From assembly GCA_021298315.1 (NCBI GenBank), contig JAJTFC010000012.1, positions 1 through 64,000 on the forward strand: a stretch of 64,000 nucleotides of DNA. Reading direction: 5' to 3'. Shown in pieces: positions 1 through 11,489 of the stretch. Below the pieces are notes generated by a model that was given only the letters and a program-made list of their open reading frames with translations, had not been told where the DNA came from and ran no database searches. The DNA is from Planctomycetaceae bacterium (GTDB lineage Bacteria; Planctomycetota; Planctomycetia; Pirellulales; Pirellulaceae). The number at the start of each line of letters is the position of its first letter. The first letter of the stretch is position 1. The position numbers were made by a program, and so were the translations under genes.

Positions 1-140
1 CGTCGGGTTACTGGGCCTGCGGCCCATTGGCTAGTAGCCCGAACCGTGAGGGAGGGAGCGACAGTACACAGCCAATGGCTTCGCAGGACGCTTACTCGAG
101 TGCTTCCTCGCTTACGCGTCGGGTTACTGGGCCTGCGGCC
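1..140. repeat. Intergenic repeat: 24-bp direct repeat cgtcgggttactgggcctgcggcc at 1-24 and 117-140
   Basis: Identical 24-mers read directly; ccattggc (near 25-32) is inverted as gccaatgg (71-78) between them; no convincing ORF. Confidence 0.75.
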
Positions 141-172
141 ACTGATGAAATTACGTTTGCTCTGATTCCAAG

Positions 173-195
173 CGATGATTTCGGAGAAATCATCG
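173..195 (+). repeat. GGA-triloop palindrome CGATGATTTC-GGA-GAAATCATCG (copy 1)
   Basis: Perfect 10-bp inverted repeat with 3-nt loop; same 23-mer recurs at 51996, 52263, 52340 and 53969. Confidence 0.9.
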
Positions 196-242
196 ACAAT
201 GCGTCCGCAAAAGTAGCAGGCTCTTGGTTAATCACGGTCGAC

Positions 243-259
243 GGCACATGGAATGTGCC
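243..259 (+). repeat. GGA-triloop palindrome GGCACAT-GGA-ATGTGCC (copy 1)
   Basis: Perfect 7-bp inverted repeat; same 17-mer at 54185-54201. Confidence 0.85.
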
Positions 260-417
260 TACGGCGAGGTCCGCCAAATCTTTGTTAAAGCTCGCTAAAA
301 TCGCGAGCAAGTGGCTGATTTTGCTATCCTGAGCCATTATATTCTGCATGAGATTTATGAACCGCTCTTGGTTGTATTGTTGGTACTTACGTTAGTCGAA
401 AGCAAAGGGCCTCTGCA

Positions 418-2058
418 ATGAACTCTCCTACATCATTGACCAAACGAGCCAGTTGGGTGTCACTTGAAGATCACTTTGAAAAAATCCAGGGGCTCCATCT
501 GCGAGATCTCTTTGCTCAAGATCCAGCGCGTGGGAAAACTTATAGCGTCGAGTCGGTAGGCATCTACTTGGACTATTCCAAAAACAGAATCACCAAAGAA
601 ACGCTCGATGCACTTTTCTCACTGGCCGACGAGTCGGGACTAAGGGCGTCCATCGAAGCGATGTTCCGAGGTGATGCGATCAATATCACCGAAAACCGTT
701 CGGTGTTGCACACCGCGCTGCGCGCACCACGAGATGCAAGCATCGAGGTTGATGGCCGAAACGTCGTGCCGGATGTTCACGAGGTCCTCGATCGCATGTC
801 GGACTTTTGCAACCGAGTTCGATCGGGTGCATGGAAGGGCCATACCGGCAAACCGATCCTCAATATCGTCAATATAGGAATCGGGGGTTCGGATCTAGGA
901 CCTGTGATGGCTTACGAAGCCCTCAAAAGCTACAGCGATCGGACTCGGCGATTCATCTTTGTCTCGAACGTCGATGGTACCGACTTTGCAGAAGCTGTCC
1001 AAGGACTAGATCCTTCAGAGACACTCTTCATTGTTGCATCCAAGACCTTTACGACCCAAGAGACAATGACCAATGCGCAAACGGCGCGAGATTGGTTGCT
1101 CAAGGGGCTTGGGGCTGGCCATGAGGCGGTTGCAAAACACTTTGTCGCCGTTTCCACCAACGGGGCAAAAGTTTCCGAATTCGGAATCGATACGGCCAAT
1201 ATGTTTGGTTTTTGGGATTGGGTCGGAGGTCGTTATTCGATGGACTCGGCCATCGGACTTTCGACGATGATCGCTATCGGCCCAGCGAATTTTCTCAAGA
1301 TGCTATCGGGCTTCCGGGATATGGACCAGCACTTTCGCACTGCACCTTGGAAAGAAAACATCCCGGTGATCATGGCCCTACTTGGGATTTGGTACAACAA
1401 CTTCTTTGGATCGTCTTCGATCGCCGTGTTGCCTTATGACCAGTACCTCAAGCGTTTTCCGGCGTATTTGCAGCAATTGACCATGGAGAGCAATGGCAAG
1501 CGAGTCACGCTGGCCGGGAACCTTGTCGATTACGATACCGGAGCGATTTACTGGGGGGAGCCGGGCACCAACGGTCAGCATTCCTTCTATCAATTGATCC
1601 ATCAAGGAACGCGTTTGATCCCTTGCGACTTTATCGCGTTTTGCAACTCGCTCAATCCGCTCGGTCGCCATCACGATCTGCTCATGGCCAACGTCTTTGC
1701 CCAAGCCGAAGCGTTGGCCTTTGGCAAGACCATCCAAGAGGTGCGGGCCGAGGGTACTGCCGATTGGTTAGCCCCCCACCGAGAGTTCGATGGCAATCGA
1801 CCCAGCAATGTGCTACTGCTGGATAGCTTGACCCCAGAGGCCCTTGGGAAGATGGTTGCCCTCTATGAGCACATCGTCTTTACCCAAGGGGTGATATGGA
1901 ATCTCGACTCGTTTGATCAATGGGGAGTCGAGCTCGGTAAAGTTCTCGCGCAGAGAATCGTTCCGGAATTGGAGTCCAAGTCTTCACCTGATCTCAAGCA
2001 CGATAGCTCAACCAATACACTCATCGAGCGATACCGAGCAGCGAAGGCTGCCCGGTGA
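418..2058 (+). CDS. pgi: Glucose-6-phosphate isomerase
   Basis: 546 aa ORF; PGI motifs [54 protein letters not shown]. Confidence 0.97.
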   Translation: MNSPTSLTKRASWVSLEDHFEKIQGLHLRDLFAQDPARGKTYSVESVGIYLDYSKNRITKETLDALFSLADESGLRASIEAMFRGDAINITENRSVLHTALRAPRDASIEVDGRNVVPDVHEVLDRMSDFCNRVRSGAWKGHTGKPILNIVNIGIGGSDLGPVMAYEALKSYSDRTRRFIFVSNVDGTDFAEAVQGLDPSETLFIVASKTFTTQETMTNAQTARDWLLKGLGAGHEAVAKHFVAVSTNGAKVSEFGIDTANMFGFWDWVGGRYSMDSAIGLSTMIAIGPANFLKMLSGFRDMDQHFRTAPWKENIPVIMALLGIWYNNFFGSSSIAVLPYDQYLKRFPAYLQQLTMESNGKRVTLAGNLVDYDTGAIYWGEPGTNGQHSFYQLIHQGTRLIPCDFIAFCNSLNPLGRHHDLLMANVFAQAEALAFGKTIQEVRAEGTADWLAPHREFDGNRPSNVLLLDSLTPEALGKMVALYEHIVFTQGVIWNLDSFDQWGVELGKVLAQRIVPELESKSSPDLKHDSSTNTLIERYRAAKAAR

Positions 2059-2198
2059 ACCGTCACCGGTCGATTTGACGGTATTGGGCTAACGCCTTAT
2101 CCCGCTTGGCCCCCCTTCTCCACCGGGGCTTTGGCCGGGGGAGTAAGTGGCGGGGGGGATGAGGGGGCTGACCGCGCGTAGGGCTGTTTTCATCAAAC

Positions 2199-2852
2199 CT
2201 AAGGCACTACGACGATATCGTTTTCGACAGCGGTGACACCTGGTGCTGCCCAAGCTGCGCTTTGAGCTTGTTCCCGCTCGGACCAAGAGCGTACATTTCC
2301 ATGCAGCACGACCTTGCCCTCTTGTGTCTGAACCTCGATCCGACGTGCATCGATGTCCGCGTTGCGGTGAAACGCTGCGATGATCTTGTTCTTGACATCC
2401 TTGGGCAACGTCCTTGCTTTGATCGATATCCTAGTGGTTACCGAGACGACACCGATTAAATCCCTGACGGCATTGAGGGCCGCGTCCCTTTGATATTGCC
2501 AATCGACTTCCCCTTCCAAGCTGACGATCCCATCCGAGACGACCACTTTGAGCTTCTCGTAAGGAACCAAAGAATGGTTCTTGAGCGCACTTAAGCAGGC
2601 TTGGGCAATCTGCTCGTCGGATCGCATCGCTCCGTTGTGCAGGCGAATATCGAGCTCATTGGCTACGGCTTTGACCCCGTAAACCCTTTTGGCTGATTTC
2701 TCGGCTGCGTATTTCTCAGCAAACGATAATACATGGCCAGCCAAGCTCACGACACCGCCGTTGGCCGTCACTCCGATATGGGCCTCATTGACCATCGGCT
2801 CCCACTTGAGTTCGTTCTCGACATCTTGCTTGAGTTCGCTGTCGGTCTTCAT
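2199..2852 (-). CDS. BON-domain protein (three BON-like repeats)
   Basis: Repeated pattern G-V-V-x-L-x-G-x-V; start chosen at MKTDSELKQDVENEL. Confidence 0.85.
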   Translation of the reverse strand: MKTDSELKQDVENELKWEPMVNEAHIGVTANGGVVSLAGHVLSFAEKYAAEKSAKRVYGVKAVANELDIRLHNGAMRSDEQIAQACLSALKNHSLVPYEKLKVVVSDGIVSLEGEVDWQYQRDAALNAVRDLIGVVSVTTRISIKARTLPKDVKNKIIAAFHRNADIDARRIEVQTQEGKVVLHGNVRSWSEREQAQSAAWAAPGVTAVENDIVVVP

Positions 2853-3052
2853 CTGAATTGCCTTTCCATAAAATGAATAGTGACTCGATGTTTCCTCGAT
2901 CGCCATCTGCTGAATCCTCTTCGAGGTACACGTGCAGATTCTTGCCAACAAAGAAAGGCTGGGATATCAGAGCTCGTAGGATTGTTCGATGGTGGGAATC
3001 ACTAGAGACTCGACGTATACTAGTGCCCTGAAAACTGAGTTCTATTCGTAGA

Positions 3053-3136
3053 GTACTCGAAGGGACGTGTTGCGGATGTCGTCGATATACGGGCGTTTCG
3101 AGTACGAGTACGAGCACGAGTACGAGCACGGAAAAT
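3053..3136 (-). repeat. GACATCC-N7-GTCCCTTCGAGTAC element (minus strand) with adjacent TACGAG/GAGCAC hexamer array
   Basis: GTACTCGAAGGGAC at 3053-3066, GGATGTC at 3074-3080, cgagtacgagtacgagcacgagtacgagcac from 3099. Confidence 0.8.
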
Positions 3137-3166
3137 CAAAATTATCCTATGTAGGTTAGGGCGGGC

Positions 3167-4009
3167 ATGATTCCATCGATGTTCAATCTCAAAGACCGCG
3201 TTGCGGTTGTATCTGGAGCCGCTCAAGGTCTGGGCCAAGCCACCGCGCTGGCTTTAGCTCAGGCAGGCTGCCATTTGGTCTTGGTCGATCGCAATCTTGC
3301 GGGCACGCAGCGCACGGCAGCCCAAGCCATCGATTTTGGTGTGCGTTCGATCTGCCGTGACACGAATGTCTCGGATCCAGAGGCGATCAAGGAGCTATTT
3401 GAGCATGTCGATCGCGATTTTGGCCGCGTCGATTTTCTTGGAAACATCGCGGGCGATGGGATCCTAGCCAAACCTGAAGAACTTCAAGTCCAAGACTTGC
3501 AACAAGTCCTTAACAACCTGGTGATCGGGCGGTTTTGCATGTGCCAAGAGGCTGGCAAGCGGATGCTCCGTGCGGGTCGCGGGTCGATTATGAACATCGG
3601 TTCGCTTGCGAGTACCACCGCCTTAGGCAGAGGGCATATCGCTTATTCGATGGCCATGGGTGCGGTGGTTCAAATGACTCGTGAACTGAGCACCGAGTGG
3701 AGCCATCGGGGCGTGCGGGTCAACGCCGTGTTGCCGGCACAAGTCGTCAATCCAGGTCTTGAGGCTCGCATGGCCGACGACCCAACCCTCGAAGAGCGTT
3801 TCTTAAAGGGCATTCCCCTAGGGCGATTGGGTCAGCCGCGCGATATCATGGGGATCGCTCTACTACTTGCATCCGACGCTTCCGAGTGGATCACTGGAGC
3901 CATCATCCCGATGGATGGTGGAAACCTAGCGATGAATGCCGGTGGTACTCCGGGCCATCAAGGCACGAAAGTGCAAAGCTTCCACGCCGAACCGAAAAAC
4001 AAATCTTAG
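3167..4009 (+). CDS. SDR-family NAD(P)-dependent oxidoreductase
   Basis: VVSGAAQGLGQATALALAQAG Rossmann motif, AYSMAMGAVVQMTRELS active-site region, RVNAVLPAQV; start may be 3179. Confidence 0.92.
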   Translation: MIPSMFNLKDRVAVVSGAAQGLGQATALALAQAGCHLVLVDRNLAGTQRTAAQAIDFGVRSICRDTNVSDPEAIKELFEHVDRDFGRVDFLGNIAGDGILAKPEELQVQDLQQVLNNLVIGRFCMCQEAGKRMLRAGRGSIMNIGSLASTTALGRGHIAYSMAMGAVVQMTRELSTEWSHRGVRVNAVLPAQVVNPGLEARMADDPTLEERFLKGIPLGRLGQPRDIMGIALLLASDASEWITGAIIPMDGGNLAMNAGGTPGHQGTKVQSFHAEPKNKS

Positions 4010-4019
4010 AATCCCTACG

Positions 4020-6011
4020 ATGACCGAAATCAATATTCAACGCATTCTCGATCTGTATCGTACGATGCAGATCATCCGGCAAACCGAAGAGGAGCTTGCC
4101 CGATGCCATCAGATGGGTTTGATCCACGGGGCATGCCACACCTATGTAGGCCAAGAGGCGATCGCCACGGGTGTGTGTGCTCATCTGACAGCCAACGATG
4201 CGGTCTTTAGCACCCACCGAGGACATGGCCATGCGCTTGCCAAGGGTCTCGCACCAGTATCGTTGATCGCCGAACTCTTCGGACGAGAGCTCGGGTGTTC
4301 CCGAGGCCGTGGTGGAAGCATGCACTTGTTTGCTCCCGAGATCGGACTCATGGGTACCAGTGGCATCGTAGGGCCGTGCATTTTGCAAGCATGCGGTGGG
4401 GGATACAGTTCCAAGATTCTGCAGAACGGTTCGGTAGCGGTCGCTTTTTTCGGAGATGGGGCCGTTAACAATGGAGCCTTTCATGAGGGCCTCAACATGG
4501 CAGCCATTTGGAAACTGCCTGTTCTATTCGTCTGCGAAAACAATCAGTTTGCGACCGAAGTTCCCTTCTCGTATGCCAGCAGCAACGACAGCGTCGCTTC
4601 GCGTGCAGCGAATTATTCCATGAGCGGATACCAACTTGACGGCAACGATGTGATCGAGGTTTATCGGGCCGCAAGCGAAGCTGTTGCGAGAGCTCGCAAA
4701 GGGGGAGGCCCGAGCTTGCTCGAATGCAAGACCTATCGCACGCGGGCTCATGCCGAAGGCATGGGGGACTTTACCTATCGGACGAAAGAAGAAGTCCAAG
4801 AATGGAAACAGCGATGTCCAATTGCAAGACTTCGAAGCCATCCACAAAGCGCTGATTTACTTCCTCCGGACGCTGCGGCGTTCGATCAGATCGACCAAGA
4901 GGTTAAAGAGGTTGTCAAGCAAGCCAGGGCTCAAGCCGAGGCGAGTCCGGAGCCCAGTGGAGAATCGGCCACACTGAACATTTACGCTCCGCCTCGCGTG
5001 ATTCCTGCACAGCAGGGTGCTAAGGCCGATGCGAAGCGTGTGATCACCTTTGCGCAAGGGACCCTCGAAGCGTTGTCCGAGGAGATGGCTTGTAATCCCA
5101 AGATCTTCGTCATGGGAGAAGGGATCGGCATTCGGGGTGGAAACTTTGTGACCACCAAAGGGCTTTACGATCTGTATGGACCGGAGCGATTATGCGATAC
5201 ACCGATTTGCGAGCGAGGCTTTGTGGGACTTGCCTGCGGTGCGGCGATGACCGGCACTCGACCGGTAATCGATTTTATGTTCGCCGATTTTGTCCTCGAT
5301 GGTTTTGGTGAAATCATCAATCAGATCGCCAAGATGCAGTACATGTCCAGTGGTAGGCTGCGTATGCCTGTGCTGCTGCGAGGGTGCATAGGGATCGGTC
5401 ACTCGGCAGCCACCCATCATTCTGGTAGCTACTATGGGATGCTCGCACAAGTCCCGGGCTTGAGGGTCGTGGTGCCTTCGATGGCAGCTGATGCCAAGGG
5501 GCTCTTTAAGCATGCGCTTCGTTGCGATGATCCAGTCCTATTTCTCGAACATCGCGAGCTATTGCAGACCAAGGAACCGGTGCCCGATGGGGATTTTGAG
5601 ATCGAATTTGGCAAAGCTCGTATCGTTCGCGAAGGCAAATCGGTAACGGTGGTGGCTATCGCTCGCATGGTGCATTTGACGATGAGCATTTGCGAGTCGC
5701 TAGAGGCTCAAGGCATCTCGGTAGAGCTCATCGATCCTCGAACCGTAAACCCGCTCGATACTGAAACCATCTTAGGATCGTTGGCAAAAACAGGTCGGTT
5801 GCTGGTAGTTGACGAAGCACCGGCGCATTGCGGTTTTTCTGCCGAGATCGCTGCTCGGATGGCCGATATCGGGTTCGATGAACTCGATGCACCGATCAAA
5901 CGCCATACGGGCCTAGCCTGTCCGACACCCTATAGCCCATCGCTTGAAAAAGTCGTTGTCCCCTCGGCAGATTCGATCGCTCGTGCGATCCGAGAACTGG
6001 TGGAGGAATAG
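4020..6011 (+). CDS. Fused 2-oxo acid (pyruvate/acetoin-type) dehydrogenase E1 alpha-beta
   Basis: N-half TPP motif [32 protein letters not shown]-half E1-beta ([39 protein letters not shown]); one uninterrupted ORF. Confidence 0.93.
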   Translation: MTEINIQRILDLYRTMQIIRQTEEELARCHQMGLIHGACHTYVGQEAIATGVCAHLTANDAVFSTHRGHGHALAKGLAPVSLIAELFGRELGCSRGRGGSMHLFAPEIGLMGTSGIVGPCILQACGGGYSSKILQNGSVAVAFFGDGAVNNGAFHEGLNMAAIWKLPVLFVCENNQFATEVPFSYASSNDSVASRAANYSMSGYQLDGNDVIEVYRAASEAVARARKGGGPSLLECKTYRTRAHAEGMGDFTYRTKEEVQEWKQRCPIARLRSHPQSADLLPPDAAAFDQIDQEVKEVVKQARAQAEASPEPSGESATLNIYAPPRVIPAQQGAKADAKRVITFAQGTLEALSEEMACNPKIFVMGEGIGIRGGNFVTTKGLYDLYGPERLCDTPICERGFVGLACGAAMTGTRPVIDFMFADFVLDGFGEIINQIAKMQYMSSGRLRMPVLLRGCIGIGHSAATHHSGSYYGMLAQVPGLRVVVPSMAADAKGLFKHALRCDDPVLFLEHRELLQTKEPVPDGDFEIEFGKARIVREGKSVTVVAIARMVHLTMSICESLEAQGISVELIDPRTVNPLDTETILGSLAKTGRLLVVDEAPAHCGFSAEIAARMADIGFDELDAPIKRHTGLACPTPYSPSLEKVVVPSADSIARAIRELVEE

Positions 6012-6013
6012 CC

Positions 6014-7303
6014 ATGGCTCAGGAAATTCGATTCCCTCGGTTGGGTTGGTCCATGGAGGATGGACGATTTGTAGGATGGCTCAAAGAGGATGGACAGAGC
6101 GTCAGCGAAGGCGATCCCCTTTTTGAGATGGAAGGAGAGAAAGCCGTCCAGGAGATCGAATCGATCGGTTCAGGGATTCTTTACCGAGCACCCCAGGGTC
6201 CCGAGCCCGATACGGTCGTCCAAGTCGGTCAATTGCTTGGCTATTTGCTCGCTCCGGGGGAAGTGCCTCCTACCCAAACCGATAAGCCCCTTGAATCATC
6301 GACTGGCCAGGCGCCTGACGCTGGTGCTCAGCAAGAGGCTCACTCAGCCGGCGGTGCTGCTTCACCATCGGTTCGAAGATTTGCGCGCGAGCTCGGGGTC
6401 GATGTGCATAAGGTGCAAGGTACAGGGCGCTCTGGCAGGGTAACTAAGCTGGATATTGCGCGGGTTGAGCAGCAGTCCAAACCACGCAAAGTCAGGGCTA
6501 CACCGCGAGCTCGCAGATTAGCCAAGCAGCTCGGTGTCGACTGGCATGCGTTGAGCGGTTCGGGCCGCTTGGGTCGGATTCGAGAGCGTGATATAAAGCT
6601 TGCTGCGGGCTCTGGTACAGGTGCTGGCAAGCTCTTTACGCAAAGGCGAAAAGCGATCGCCGAGAGGTTGCGTTTAAGCCGAGATCGAACCATTCCCGTC
6701 ACACTGCATACCCGTTGCGATGCGACTCTTTTAGTGAATTATCGCAAGACATTAAAACAGAGTGGTTCGGCGATTTGTCCTTCTTTTAACGACATCCTCG
6801 CCAAGCAAATTGTGGGAGTCTTGGAAGGACATCCAGCGATGCGTGTTCGTTGGAACGCCGACCATAGCGATCTATTGGCACTCGACCCAGAGGATTGTCA
6901 TGTTGGTTTAGCCGTCGATACTCCCGACGGGCTGCTGGTTCCTGTGATTCAGGGGGTCGGTGGTTTGGATTTGGATCAAGTTGCCTCTGAGTCCCAGCGA
7001 CTCATTGGACTAGCGCGATTGGGGCGGCTTACTCGCGGTCAAATGGAGGGTGGGGTCATCACCATCACGAACTTGGGGGCCTATGGGATCGATGCATTCA
7101 CGCCGATCATCAACTACCCGGAGATTGCTATTTTGGGGGTTGGAGCGATTCGACTCGAACCGGTTTTCGTAGACGGGCATGAGGTTGTGGCTCGACATAT
7201 CATGACTCTAAGCTTGACGTTTGATCATGCGGCCATCGATGGAGCACCGGCTTCGGCGTTCTTAAAAAGTCTTGTCGACAACTTAGAAAGCTACGGCAAG
7301 TGA
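6014..7303 (+). CDS. Dihydrolipoamide acyltransferase (E2): one lipoyl domain, two E3-binding (PSBD) motifs, catalytic domain
   Basis: Lipoyl [15 protein letters not shown]-like [32 protein letters not shown] and [33 protein letters not shown]; catalytic [12 protein letters not shown]. Confidence 0.93.
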   Translation: MAQEIRFPRLGWSMEDGRFVGWLKEDGQSVSEGDPLFEMEGEKAVQEIESIGSGILYRAPQGPEPDTVVQVGQLLGYLLAPGEVPPTQTDKPLESSTGQAPDAGAQQEAHSAGGAASPSVRRFARELGVDVHKVQGTGRSGRVTKLDIARVEQQSKPRKVRATPRARRLAKQLGVDWHALSGSGRLGRIRERDIKLAAGSGTGAGKLFTQRRKAIAERLRLSRDRTIPVTLHTRCDATLLVNYRKTLKQSGSAICPSFNDILAKQIVGVLEGHPAMRVRWNADHSDLLALDPEDCHVGLAVDTPDGLLVPVIQGVGGLDLDQVASESQRLIGLARLGRLTRGQMEGGVITITNLGAYGIDAFTPIINYPEIAILGVGAIRLEPVFVDGHEVVARHIMTLSLTFDHAAIDGAPASAFLKSLVDNLESYGK

Positions 7304-8842
7304 TCAATCTTCCTCATCGGGCGAATGAGTGTCTTCCTCTTCTTCGTCGATGTTGCTGTAGTTCAATGGCGAAATGGCCCTGCGAAGGGCTTTGGTCATC
7401 GCCTCGATAGGTGGTTCCAGACCGGTAAATAGGCGGTACTGATATGCTGCTTGGCGAACGAACATGCTCAGTCCGGTGATGACAGGGCAGCCTGCGGCTT
7501 TGGCTTGCCGAATCAGGAGCGTTTGCTCTGGGTTATAAACCGTATCGAAGACGAGTGTACGTTGATCGAGGTTGTCTTTGCGAAACGGAGTCTCGTCCAT
7601 CTCTGGGAACATACCGATCGGAGTCCCGTTGATGAGAATATTCGGCTGGACGCTATGTCGTTCGTCCCAGGCAACGGCGCGACCGCCGAGTTCCTTTGCG
7701 AGCCGATCGGCTGATTCAAAATTACGGCTTGAGACGGCCACACGTACACGGCGTTGTGCCAATCCCCAGCCGATGGCCCTGGCTACACCGCCTGAGCCTA
7801 GAAGCAGAGCCGAGCGACCTTCGAAGGGATTTGGCTCTTCGAACATCTTGGCCAGCCCATAACCGATACACTCCATAGCGGCGCGATAGTCGGTGTTGTA
7901 TCCGATCCGATCTTCGCCGTTAAAGACGATGGTGTTGCAAGCACCGATACCTTGCGCGGCCGCTTCGCCTTGGGTCAGCAGAGGCAGCACCGATTGCTTG
8001 TGGGGGATCGTGACGCTCAGCCCTCCGATACCTTCGCGCTGAGCCCACCGCACAAACACTTCGATGTCTTGGGCTGCCACACGGAAAGGCAAATACCGAT
8101 AGTCCAAATCGTTCGCTTGGAAGGCGCTGTTATGGAGCATAGGACTGTAGGAATGAGCCACTGGGTCAGCGACCACACCGAAGATCTTCGTTTTGGCCGT
8201 GATGGTGTCGACACGGTAGATGTTCTTCATGTCGTTGTAAGACAACTGTCCGGGTGCGACACGTCGATCGAGGTTAAAGACGCAGTAGGTAAATGGGGCG
8301 CCATAACGGGTGGCCAAGATTCTGGTCATTGAACCATAATCACCCATAGCGATTCCGATGGTCGGAACCTTGGCTTTGCGCATCAATTCGATGACGCGAA
8401 GCGTATCTGCAAACGATTGAGCTTGTACGGCGACTTTGACGATATCTGCATCGAGTTTGGCCAGCCTAGCATGGATCTCTTCGAGGTTCTCTGGGACACC
8501 CTCAAAGTTATGGTAGCTGATGATCCGCTTGGTCTTGCCATAACGTGGAATTTTGGCGGCAGTATCCTCTTCCAAGTCAACGTACTCGACCCCGGTAGCG
8601 ATCGATTGGCGAAGCAGCAGCAATCGATCTTCTTCGGATTTTTCCCAGCGGCCACCATCCTCCTTTCGACGGCAGGTGACGACTACCGGTGTAGGACGGT
8701 TCTTTAAGATTCGAGCGAGTTCAACACTGCGGGCAATATAGTCCATTCGCAGTTCGACCAGCTTGGCACCTTGGGCCGCTACATCGAGATGTTCTTGGAT
8801 CGTGTGCTTGTGGCGAGTTCGAGCGATAGTAACGCAAAGCAT
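7304..8842 (-). CDS. aroDE: Bifunctional type I 3-dehydroquinate dehydratase / shikimate dehydrogenase
   Basis: N-half MLCVTIARTRHKHTIQEHLDVAAQGAKLVELRMDYI; C-half KIFGVVADPVAHSYSPMLHN, SVTIPHKQSVLPLL, GSGGVARAIGWGL. Confidence 0.94.
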   Translation of the reverse strand: MLCVTIARTRHKHTIQEHLDVAAQGAKLVELRMDYIARSVELARILKNRPTPVVVTCRRKEDGGRWEKSEEDRLLLLRQSIATGVEYVDLEEDTAAKIPRYGKTKRIISYHNFEGVPENLEEIHARLAKLDADIVKVAVQAQSFADTLRVIELMRKAKVPTIGIAMGDYGSMTRILATRYGAPFTYCVFNLDRRVAPGQLSYNDMKNIYRVDTITAKTKIFGVVADPVAHSYSPMLHNSAFQANDLDYRYLPFRVAAQDIEVFVRWAQREGIGGLSVTIPHKQSVLPLLTQGEAAAQGIGACNTIVFNGEDRIGYNTDYRAAMECIGYGLAKMFEEPNPFEGRSALLLGSGGVARAIGWGLAQRRVRVAVSSRNFESADRLAKELGGRAVAWDERHSVQPNILINGTPIGMFPEMDETPFRKDNLDQRTLVFDTVYNPEQTLLIRQAKAAGCPVITGLSMFVRQAAYQYRLFTGLEPPIEAMTKALRRAISPLNYSNIDEEEEDTHSPDEED

Positions 8843-8870
8843 GCTGGAAGAAACAGAAGCGAGATAGGTT

Positions 8871-9470
<600 letters not shown>

Positions 9471-9938
9471 TGATCTGGTAATTTCCTGACGAAACAGTTA
9501 CTCTACTCGACCCGGAAACAGGACGAATAATCCAAGTTGGGCCACATTCGGCCTCAATAGGGTAACGACAACCGGGAAAAAAAGGTACTGCTTTGGCCGA
9601 AAACGTGCTGAAGTTGCACCAAGGAATCGACGATAACGACAGTGCCGACTTTTCATTAAGCTCAAGCAATCCCGGACAGCTTTTATGGTACGCACCCCGT
9701 CTGTTGGATCCCACTCAGGGACTTTCCTAGGATCCGGTCTTTTTGACGCTTTCGGGAACTCTTCGATCCTCAGCACCCAAACGAGCCAATCGGGCATCGT
9801 CAGTAAGCTGGATCAGTCGGAGCCGAAGACCTCTACGTCGCGCTCAGGTCTGTGGGGTTCGAGCTCGAACCAATCCACGAGCGGAGCTCAGTGGCCTATG
9901 GGTTCCGGAGCGAGCGATTCGACCAGCAAGTCCAGTCG

Positions 9939-11489
9939 TTAGTGGACGTTCGAGTACGCCCAACCTCGAGCCCAGAGCAATTGCATCTGAGCTCGGTTGT
10001 AGTCTGAAATCGCCTTGAGATAAGCCCTTTCACAAGCTTCGAGAGCTTGTGCGGATTGAAGGCATTCGATCGGCAAACCTTGCCCTTGGCGGATCCTTTC
10101 GAGGTTCTTTTCGTAGGAATCGTTTGCAGACTCAACCGCTTGTTCGCACGTGTCGATCTGCTCGCGACGAACCGACACCTGCGCTCTAGCCTCGGTGACT
10201 TGCTGGACGATTTGGTCGTATAAAACTTGCATCGACAACATCGCTTGCCTGACTTGCGATTTTCGTTCATCACGCGCGGCTTGTTCCCCAACCCCTAGGT
10301 TTCGAAGTTCCCAGGTCATCAGGGCATCGATATCGTAGCGACCTCCCCAATTTCCAAAGCTTGATCCTAAACCACCTCCGAAACGACCTGTACTGTAACC
10401 GACTTGAAGGTTCGGGACATAGGGAGCCGATTTCTCCCGTTCAAGTAGCGCTTCAACGCTGGCTAGCTGCTCCTTGGCTTCGCCATACTCAGGTCTTTGG
10501 CAAAGAGCCAGTTGAATGTCCTCTTGTTCGGTCATGGACATATCGACCAGATCCAAAGGAAGCGCCCGTTCATCCTCTGGAACAAGAACCTGCACGCTCG
10601 AGAGGCTCATGAACCTAGCGAGCCTTGCGGATGCAGACAGCTTTTTCTCTTTGATGCCTAAAGCTCGAGTCTCAGCAAGGGACATTTCGGTGCTCATACG
10701 CTGAGCGTCCGATACAAGCCCTTTACCTACCTGCGCATAGTCCTGTGTGATTTTGGAGAGCTCTTGAAGCCTATCGACAGAGGCGAGTATTAAGCTCTCG
10801 TCTTGGTAGGCATCTAGCAGGTCGAGATAAGCGATCGCGACGTTCAAGAGAGCTTGGTTCTTGACGATCCACTCTCCGTGCTGTCGGGCAGCAACCATTC
10901 GATCGGCTGCCTTTGGCAGAAAGATTGCATCGGCCAAATGGAATTGGGCAACTAGTCCTGGACGGGTTGTCGTGCCGGCTGCAATTGCCCCAGCACCTAA
11001 ACCCGCTTGCAATGAATTGTTGCTGATATCAACAATCGATCCATCGATCGCTTGATAGTTTCCGTCGTGCCGGTGGTAGTTCATACCCGCTTGGATCGAA
11101 GGCAACCACATGGCGGCAGCCCGCTGCTGTTTGGCTTGCGCTTCGTAAACACGCCACATGGCGTGCTGGACCATCGGGTGAGCGGTGTCGACTTTCGAGA
11201 GGGCTGTCGGCAAATCGATTCCGATCGTGTCCGATCCGTCCGATCCGTCTGATCCGTCCGATCCGTCCGATCCGTCTGATCCGTCTGATCCGTCTGATCT
11301 GTCCGATCTGTCTGATCTGTCTGATCCGTCTGATCTGTCTGATCCGTCTGATCTGTCTGATCCGTCTGATCCGTCTGATCTGTCTGATCTGTCTGATCCG
11401 ACGGATCTCGATTGGATGAGGGTTGTGCAACCGCTGAGGATCGGGATGGTAATCCACAGAAGGATCGCAGCACATTTGACGTATCGCAT
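9939..11489 (-). CDS. TolC-family outer-membrane efflux lipoprotein with N-terminal (G/R)SD repeat linker
   Basis: Signal/lipobox ILLWITIPILSGC, 19 x (G/R)SD, then OEP-type alternating helical sequence. Confidence 0.88.
   Translation of the reverse strand: MRYVKCAAILLWITIPILSGCTTLIQSRSVGSDRSDRSDGSDGSDRSDGSDRSDGSDRSDRSDRSDGSDGSDGSDGSDGSDGSDGSDTIGIDLPTALSKVDTAHPMVQHAMWRVYEAQAKQQRAAAMWLPSIQAGMNYHRHDGNYQAIDGSIVDISNNSLQAGLGAGAIAAGTTTRPGLVAQFHLADAIFLPKAADRMVAARQHGEWIVKNQALLNVAIAYLDLLDAYQDESLILASVDRLQELSKITQDYAQVGKGLVSDAQRMSTEMSLAETRALGIKEKKLSASARLARFMSLSSVQVLVPEDERALPLDLVDMSMTEQEDIQLALCQRPEYGEAKEQLASVEALLEREKSAPYVPNLQVGYSTGRFGGGLGSSFGNWGGRYDIDALMTWELRNLGVGEQAARDERKSQVRQAMLSMQVLYDQIVQQVTEARAQVSVRREQIDTCEQAVESANDSYEKNLERIRQGQGLPIECLQSAQALEACERAYLKAISDYNRAQMQLLWARGWAYSNVH
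11230..11403. repeat. 9-bp tandem repeat GATC(C/T)GTC(C/T), about 19 units, inside the TolC-like CDS
   Basis: Read directly; 9-bp period, variation limited to C/T positions. Confidence 0.95.

Noticed and set aside
27-349. ORFs 27..332 (+) and 92..349 (-) as genes
   Set aside because: They translate intergenic repeats: the peptides DDFGEIID, MISPKSS and GTFHVPST recur wherever the GGA hairpins occur (e.g. 51759..52022, 54115..54363).
2089-2198. G/C-rich inverted stretch (cccccttctcc...ggggctttggccgggggag) as a bidirectional terminator
   Set aside because: Located between convergent genes, but pairing is imperfect with no clean T-tract; possible repeat only.
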